Source of the DNA: an uncultured Leucobacter sp.
Lineage (GTDB): Bacteria > Actinomycetota > Actinomycetes > Actinomycetales > Microbacteriaceae
DNA length: 9,279 nt
NCBI GenBank assembly: GCA_945952575.1
Contig: CAMFIY010000094.1
Span: 1 to 9,279, forward strand
Reading direction: 5' to 3'
Shown here: positions 5,346 to 9,279 of the stretch, in pieces
Layout: each line of letters begins with the position of its first letter
How positions within the stretch are numbered: position 1 is the stretch's first letter
Program-made: the position numbers and the translations under genes
The notes under the pieces: generated by a model
Seen by the model: only the letters and a program-made list of their open reading frames with translations
The model's database searches: none
What the model was told of the DNA's origin: nothing

Positions 5346-6988
5346 GTGCCGCGGCCGACAGCGCAGTGACCGCTCCCACGCGTCGCGAGTGGCTCGCCCT
5401 CGCGGTGCTGTCGGTCGGTCTGGGCATGATCGTCCTCGACGGAACGATCGTCGGCGTCGCCCTGCCCGACATCATCAAAGACCTCCACCTCGACCTGACC
5501 GACGCGCAGTGGGTCAACAGCCTCTATGCGGTGCTCCTCGCGGCTCTGCTGCTGTCCACGGGCAAGCTCGCCGATCGGTGGGGGCGCAGACTCCTCTTCC
5601 TCGTCGGTCTCGTCGTGTTCGTCGGCGGCAGCATCCTCGCAGGCATGTCCGACGCGGCGGGCCCGCTCATCGGCGCGCGCGCCGTGCAGGCTGTTGGCGC
5701 GGCGCTCATCATGCCCTCGACGCTGTCGACCGTGAACGCGGTGTTCCGTGGCCGTTACCGGGCCGCCGCCTTCGGGGTCTGGGGAGCAGTCATCTCGGGC
5801 GCCGCCGCCGTGGGACCTCTCGCCGGCGGTGCGCTCACTCAATGGGGGTCGTGGCACTGGATCTTCTGGGTGAACGTTCCGCTCGGTGCCCTCGTGTTCA
5901 TCGCCGGCATCCTCGTCGTGCCCGAGACCCGCGGTGCCAAGGGGCGGCCCGGGGCCGACGTCGACGGGGCGCTTCTGTCGGCTATCGGGTTCGGCGCACT
6001 GGTCTTCGCGGTCATCGAGGGGCCCGACCTCGGGTGGTGGAAGCCGCAGGGCCCGTTCAAGATGCTCGGTTGGACCTGGCCGGCGGATGCCGCGATCTCG
6101 GTCGTGCCGGTCGCGATGGCGATCGCCGTCACCGCCCTCACCCTGTTCGTGTTCTGGGAGAGGCACCGCGAGAAGGTGCGGCGGTCGGCGCTCCTCGACC
6201 TCAACCTGTTCACGCTCCCCACGTTCTCGTGGGGGAACGTCACGGCCGCGATGGTCGCCGTCGGTGAGTTCGCGATCATCTTCGTGCTGCCGCTGTACCT
6301 CGTCAACGCGCTCGGCCTCGACGTCATGGGGGCGGGCCTCGTGCTCGCCGCGATGGCGATCGGCGCGTTCTTCTCCGGTGCCGTCGCGCGTCACGTGGCC
6401 GCACGGTTCGGATCTCCTGGCACGGTGCTCATCGGACTGGGCCTCGAGGTGATCGGCGTCGTCGCACTCGCCTTCCTCATGGGCGCCACAACGCCAGGCT
6501 GGCTCGTCGCGCTCCCCCTGGTCGTCTACGGACTGGGCCTCGGGCTCGCGTCCGCTCAGCTGACAGGGACCGTGCTGCGCGACGTGCCCGTCGAGGTGTC
6601 GGGGCAGGGCTCGGCTACGCAGAGCACGGTGCGCCAGATCGGATCGGCGCTCGGCACCGCTTTCGCGGGCGCGACGCTCTCCGTCGCGCTCGCGCTGACG
6701 CTGCCCGCCGCCCTGAACGCGGCGGGACTGACGGGTGACGCAGCGGACAAACTCGCCGCCGCGACGCGTCAGTCGGCCGGCACGACGATCACTCAACTGC
6801 GGGCGGGCGGTGACGCCGGCTCGTTCGGCGACCAGGCCGCCGGCGCTGCGGATGCCCTCGCGGCAGGGTTCGCGGACGCGACCCGCTGGTCGCTGCTCGT
6901 CGCGTCGGTCTTCCTGCTGCTCGGGTTGCTCGGCGCCGCCCGGCTTCGTCGCGCCGCGAAGGCGGGCCATGCGGATATCGCGGCCTGA
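5342..6988 (+). CDS. MFS exporter, DHA2 (EmrB/QacA, 14-TM) family
   Basis: A 548-residue proton-coupled membrane exporter, the usual length for 14-TM DHA2 drug transporters. Family motifs are in order: LDGTIVGVALPDI at 32-44 (TM1 motif), GKLADRWGRR at 74-83 (motif A between TM2 and TM3), the antiporter motif C region GAVISGAAAVGPLAGGA at 148-164, and WHWIFWVNVPLG at 171-182. A second hydrophobic half follows, with a late soluble loop rich in Ala/Thr/Gly before the final TM segment. The start ATG overlaps the ATPase stop by 4 bp (ATGA) and no strong Shine-Dalgarno is seen, which suggests translational coupling. Relatives export cationic biocides, dyes, antibiotics or endogenous metabolites; the motifs do not set the substrate. 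Coupling an MFS pump behind an ABC exporter implies a shared inducer, perhaps through the divergent two-component pair. No clear terminator follows. Confidence 0.93.
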   Translation: MSAAADSAVTAPTRREWLALAVLSVGLGMIVLDGTIVGVALPDIIKDLHLDLTDAQWVNSLYAVLLAALLLSTGKLADRWGRRLLFLVGLVVFVGGSILAGMSDAAGPLIGARAVQAVGAALIMPSTLSTVNAVFRGRYRAAAFGVWGAVISGAAAVGPLAGGALTQWGSWHWIFWVNVPLGALVFIAGILVVPETRGAKGRPGADVDGALLSAIGFGALVFAVIEGPDLGWWKPQGPFKMLGWTWPADAAISVVPVAMAIAVTALTLFVFWERHREKVRRSALLDLNLFTLPTFSWGNVTAAMVAVGEFAIIFVLPLYLVNALGLDVMGAGLVLAAMAIGAFFSGAVARHVAARFGSPGTVLIGLGLEVIGVVALAFLMGATTPGWLVALPLVVYGLGLGLASAQLTGTVLRDVPVEVSGQGSATQSTVRQIGSALGTAFAGATLSVALALTLPAALNAAGLTGDAADKLAAATRQSAGTTITQLRAGGDAGSFGDQAAGAADALAAGFADATRWSLLVASVFLLLGLLGAARLRRAAKAGHADIAA

Positions 6989-7224
6989 ACCCTCGCTGGA
7001 TTCTCGACGTGCCGCGCAATACGGTCGCCGGCTAAGGGACCATGGGTGTGATCACAATAGGACGGCACATCCCTGCCGCGTAGTCGGCCACTTCTGCCAC
7101 GTTCTCGATGTGGTCCGCGTTGAGCAGTCGTACGGCTCTGCGGAGGTGTCGCTAGCGTTCCGCTCGTGTGGCGCGCGCCAGAGGCCTGGTTCCGGCCGTG
7201 TGAACATGCTGGCAGGCTGAAGGT
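6989..7224. other. Intergenic region between MFS gene and copper/peroxidase block
   Basis: No gene is seen in these 236 bp. It contains a perfect 10-bp palindrome TGTGATCACA (7047-7056), the second copy of the diverged 41-bp repeat (7087-7127) with its TGCCAC pair, and presumably the promoter for 7225, which I could not place. The Shine-Dalgarno of that gene is unclear: AAGG at 7220-7223 is only one base from the ATG, and GCAGG at 7212-7216 is better spaced. Confidence 0.5.
7087..7127 (+). repeat. Diverged 41-bp repeat, copy 2, with paired TGCCAC motifs
   Basis: It aligns without gaps to 1321-1361 (about 31 of 41 identical by hand). The motif pair is GCCAC at 7087-7091 and TTCTGCCACG at 7092-7101, giving a 9-bp period between the GCCA units, as at 1321/1330. 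No copy of the 21-bp tRNA-like core is visible nearby. Confidence 0.5.
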
Positions 7225-7716
7225 ATGCGAGCAGATCGGACACAACGCGTCGCGCGCGGGGTGTCGGTCGCTTCCATCGCAACTTTCACGGCGTTGCTGT
7301 CGCACGTGGTCGCCGGGGGTGTCGTCCCGGGCTGGGCCGGAATCTTCACGCCGTGGGTGCTTGCCGTAGCAGTGAGCAGCCTGCTGGCGGGTAGGAACCT
7401 CTCTCGCGTGCGGCTGGCGTTGAGCGTCGGGGCGAGTCAGCTGTTCTTCCACGCGCTGTTCGTGATGGGTGCTCCGTCCGCGGGGGTCACGTCGATGACG
7501 ATGCATCAGCACATGCACGGCGCCATGACGACCATCCCCGCGGCCACCGATCCCACGGTGGCCGCGCTATGCGCCGACCCGTGGATGTGGATCGGTCACG
7601 GCATCGCTGCGGCAGTCACCATCGTCGCGCTCTACCACGGAGAGCGCGCCGTCCGTGTGCTGCTCGAGCTCGCGCGCGATCTGCGCGCGTGGGCGCGCGC
7701 CGCTGGCGGCGGGTGA
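7225..7716 (+). CDS. Four-TM membrane protein with Met/His-rich loop, probably 3'-truncated
   Basis: A 163-residue protein with hydrophobic segments at about 14-33, 38-55, 62-82 and 119-138. Between the third and fourth is MTMHQHMHGAM (91-101), a Met/His cluster of the kind that binds copper. Further His residues lie within or beside TM segments (H27, H76, H125, H138). I do not recognise a named family. Small proteins of this type are found beside PCu(A)C chaperones and copper genes in actinobacteria, and the next sequence here is a PCu(A)C remnant, which supports a copper-related role. The C-terminal tail (RDLRAWARAAGGG) ends on a stop at 7714-7716 that lies inside the chaperone remnant read out of frame, so the native C-terminus has probably been replaced after a deletion near 7685-7700. 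The start at 7225 has only a modest ribosome site. Existence as a gene is likely; function is inferred. Confidence 0.75.
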   Translation: MRADRTQRVARGVSVASIATFTALLSHVVAGGVVPGWAGIFTPWVLAVAVSSLLAGRNLSRVRLALSVGASQLFFHALFVMGAPSAGVTSMTMHQHMHGAMTTIPAATDPTVAALCADPWMWIGHGIAAAVTIVALYHGERAVRVLLELARDLRAWARAAGGG

Positions 7717-7861
7717 CGAGGCGACCTTCCCGCTGACCTTCTCCGACGACTCGACCTACGAGTTCACGGCGCCCATCAAGGACTACTCGGGCGCCAACGA
7801 GACCTACGAGGGCGGCGACATGGACATGGACATGTCGCCCACCCCGACGCCGAGCAACTGA
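7697..7861 (+). pseudogene. 3' remnant of a PCu(A)C-type copper chaperone gene
   Basis: In a different frame from the membrane-protein gene, 7697-7861 encodes APLAAGDEATFPLTFSDDST followed by YEFTAPIKDYSGANETYEGG and a tail with MDMDM. This is the C-terminal beta-strand end of periplasmic PCu(A)C copper chaperones (GDEV-FTL-F-DGS----F-APVK). The signal peptide and the upstream domain carrying the Met/His copper ligands are missing. There is no proper start: the open frame extends left only through the membrane gene's 3' end, where its codons make no chaperone sequence. The stop TGA overlaps the peroxidase ATG by one base (TGATG), so an intact chaperone gene was once translationally coupled to the peroxidase. 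The joint lies in GC-rich repeats (GCGCGC at about 7683-7699), which may have helped the deletion. Confidence 0.7.
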
Positions 7862-9084
7862 TGGGCGCGCCCGACAGGGGCGCACGTCGATCCGGGTCGA
7901 CCCGGCGGCAGTTCCTCCTCGGAGGGGCTGTCGCCGGTGTCGGCGCCGCCGCTGCCGTCGGCATCGACCTCGCCCTCACCGCGCCCTCCGGCACGACCGC
8001 CGCGCCCTCCACCCCGCTGAACGGTGCCGAGATCGTGCCGTTTCACGGTATCCAGCAGGCGGGCATCGACACGGACGCCCAGGCCCACGGCACCTTCGTC
8101 GCCCTCGACCTCCGCGACGAGGTCGATCGTGACGGCCTGCGACGCCTCATGCGCATCCTCACCGACGACGCCGAGCGGCTCACTCAAGGTCGCGGCGCCC
8201 TCGCCGACTCCGAACCCGAGCTCGCTCTGACGCCCGCCCGGCTCACGGTCACGTTCGCATTCGGCCCCGCATTCGTCGCCCGCGCCGCCGGCACGGCGCC
8301 AGCCTGGCTGCAGCCCCTGCCGGCGTTCGCGGTGGACCGGCTGCAGGAAGAGCTCAGCCACGGTGATCTGCTGATTCAGGTGGCCGCCGATGATCCACTC
8401 ACCGTCGCGCACGCGACGCGCATGCTGCTGAAGGATGCGCGCGGTTTCGCGACGGTCCGGTGGACGCAGCAGGGCTTCCGCCGCGCCTACGGATCCGTCG
8501 CCCCCGGCACGACGATGCGGAACCTGTTCGGTCAGGTCGACGGGACATCCAACCCGAAGCCCGGGACGACCGAGTTCGACACGGTCGTCTGGGCGGACGA
8601 GGGATGGCTCGCGGGTGGGACCGGGATGGTCGTGCGCCGCATCCACATGAACCTCGACAAGTGGGACAAGCTCGACCGCTCCGGCCGCGAGCAGTCCGTG
8701 GGGCGCTCGCTCTCCAACGGTGCGCCGCTCACCGGCACCAGTGAGCACGACGAACCCGACTTCGAGGCGAAGACGTCGATCGGCTTCCCGGTGATCCCCG
8801 AGTTCTCCCACATGCGGCGCGCGCGACCCGACGACACGACGCAGCGCATCTTCCGACGCGCCTACAACTACGACGAGCGACCCGCCGGGTCCGAAGTCTC
8901 CGACTCCGGACTCGTCTTCGTCTCGTTTCAGGCCGACGTCGATGCGCAGTTCACGCCCATCCAGCGCCGACTGGACGACCTCGACCTGCTCAACGAATGG
9001 ACAACTCCCATCGGATCGGCGGTGTTCGCCGTGCCGCCGGGCTGCGCCGAGGGCGGGTACATCGGGGAAACCCTGCTCGCGTGA
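7861..9084 (+). CDS. Tat-exported Dyp-type heme peroxidase (EfeB/DtpA-like, class A)
   Basis: A 407-residue secreted heme peroxidase. The N-terminus has a twin-arginine signal, STRRQFLLGG (13-22), then a hydrophobic stretch GAVAGVGAAAAVG (22-34), so the protein is exported folded with its heme. The Dyp fold follows from about residue 60. Key residues are the distal Asp in GQVDGT (D227), the proximal heme-ligand His in EFSHMRRARP (H317) and the distal Arg in RIFRRAYNYD (R332 or R333). The length and the early Tat signal fit the EfeB/DtpA group. Family members oxidise dyes and phenols with peroxide; EfeB is linked to iron supply and DtpA of Streptomyces lividans to copper-radical-oxidase maturation. 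The ATG overlaps the copper-chaperone remnant stop by one base, and with that upstream gene broken, translation may now depend on initiation elsewhere. It ends with tandem stops (TGA TAG). All key residues are intact, so it appears functional. Confidence 0.95.
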   Translation: MGAPDRGARRSGSTRRQFLLGGAVAGVGAAAAVGIDLALTAPSGTTAAPSTPLNGAEIVPFHGIQQAGIDTDAQAHGTFVALDLRDEVDRDGLRRLMRILTDDAERLTQGRGALADSEPELALTPARLTVTFAFGPAFVARAAGTAPAWLQPLPAFAVDRLQEELSHGDLLIQVAADDPLTVAHATRMLLKDARGFATVRWTQQGFRRAYGSVAPGTTMRNLFGQVDGTSNPKPGTTEFDTVVWADEGWLAGGTGMVVRRIHMNLDKWDKLDRSGREQSVGRSLSNGAPLTGTSEHDEPDFEAKTSIGFPVIPEFSHMRRARPDDTTQRIFRRAYNYDERPAGSEVSDSGLVFVSFQADVDAQFTPIQRRLDDLDLLNEWTTPIGSAVFAVPPGCAEGGYIGETLLA

Positions 9085-9224
9085 TAGCGGAGTGAAGGCT
9101 CTGAATCGCTGCCACGTTTCTGCCACGAATGGAACCGAATCGACCTGATCCAAGCGGATGCCGGCGACGTCAGGATCCGCGGAATCACGCGGTTTCAGCG
9201 GGTCTCGGTTACCATCGGCGCGAT
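9085..9224. other. Non-coding tail after the peroxidase, with paired TGCCAC motifs
   Basis: No gene is seen. CTGCCACG (9109-9116) and TTCTGCCACG (9118-9127) form a tandem pair with an 11-bp period, about 100 bp inside the right-hand copy of the 21-bp repeat. They are the same motifs as at 1305-1335 and 7087-7101. Arm-type integrase sites are the suggested reading. Confidence 0.45.
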
Positions 9225-9245
9225 TTCAAATCCCTCCGTCTCCGC
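9225..9245 (+). repeat. Right copy of the 21-bp tRNA-Ser-like direct repeat (putative att core)
   Basis: It is identical over 21 bp to 1248-1268, in the same orientation. The bases before it (GCGAT against CCGGG) and after it (CACTTT against TCTAAA) differ, so the identity ends sharply. It carries only the T-loop and the 3' acceptor strand and cannot fold as a tRNA. The distance between copies is 7977 bp. The remaining bases to 9279 show nothing recognisable. Confidence 0.65.
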
Positions 9246-9279
9246 CACTTTCCCTTTCGCTGCGGCGGTTCGCTCCCCG

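Noticed and set aside
4589..6970. A very long open frame (793 codons) on the minus strand opposite the ATPase and MFS genes
   Set aside because: Its translation is Arg/Glu/Asp/Gly-rich with no domain motifs, while the plus strand encodes two proteins with all expected motifs. It is a by-product of GC-rich third codon positions.
7047..7056. TGTGATCACA as a CRP/Crp-family operator
   Set aside because: The half-sites match, but the consensus needs six bases between TGTGA and TCACA; here there are none. It may still be another operator, but nothing supports that.
7804..9153. A long minus-strand open frame opposite the peroxidase
   Set aside because: No recognisable motifs; the peroxidase on the plus strand has a Tat signal and all catalytic residues, so this is a mirror effect of codon bias.
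1..9279. CRISPR arrays, toxin-antitoxin pairs or phage structural genes
   Set aside because: No regularly spaced repeats of CRISPR type and no protein resembling these families was found on either strand.

Overview
The window is high-GC DNA with strongly G/C-biased third codon positions. Gene families and protein style point to an actinobacterium, most likely a member of the Microbacteriaceae such as a Microbacterium relative; this is inferred from the reading, not from a search.

Layout. (1) 1-581: the 3' end of a GH13 alpha-glucosidase. (2) 610-1046: the left end of a decayed IS21-family element, with an istA gene broken by a one-base deletion and then cut off just after its first catalytic Asp. 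(3) 1047-1576: non-coding DNA holding a tRNA 3'-end-like sequence (1248-1268), a second partial copy (1457-1471), a possible minus-strand terminator and clustered TGCCAC motifs. (4) 1577-3384, minus strand: a NarL/LuxR-type response regulator and its six-TM HisKA_3 sensor kinase, overlapping by 4 bp. (5) 3547-6988, plus strand, divergent from the kinase: an FtsX-type ABC permease, its ATPase and a DHA2-family MFS exporter, each start overlapping the previous stop by 4 bp (ATGA). (6) 7225-9084: a small four-TM protein with a Met/His-rich loop, the 3' remnant of a PCu(A)C copper chaperone, and a Tat-exported Dyp-type heme peroxidase. (7) 9085-9279: more TGCCAC motifs and a perfect 21-bp copy of the tRNA-like sequence at 1248-1268.

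How the parts may work together. The kinase/regulator pair next to a divergent permease-ATPase pair has the layout of corynebacterial ChrSA/HrtSA-HrtBA heme-export loci. A sensor of an envelope or toxic-ligand signal probably switches on the three-gene export operon. The right-hand block resembles actinobacterial copper/peroxidase clusters (compare sco-ecuC-dtpA of Streptomyces lividans) but has lost most of the chaperone and probably the end of the membrane protein in one deletion.

The most interesting feature is the frame around these genes. A 21-bp repeat resembling the end of a tRNA-Ser gene sits at both ends of about 8 kb, with paired TGCCAC motifs inside each end and again in the middle at about 7090. 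This looks like an integrative element or island whose attachment and integrase-arm sites survive although no integrase is present.
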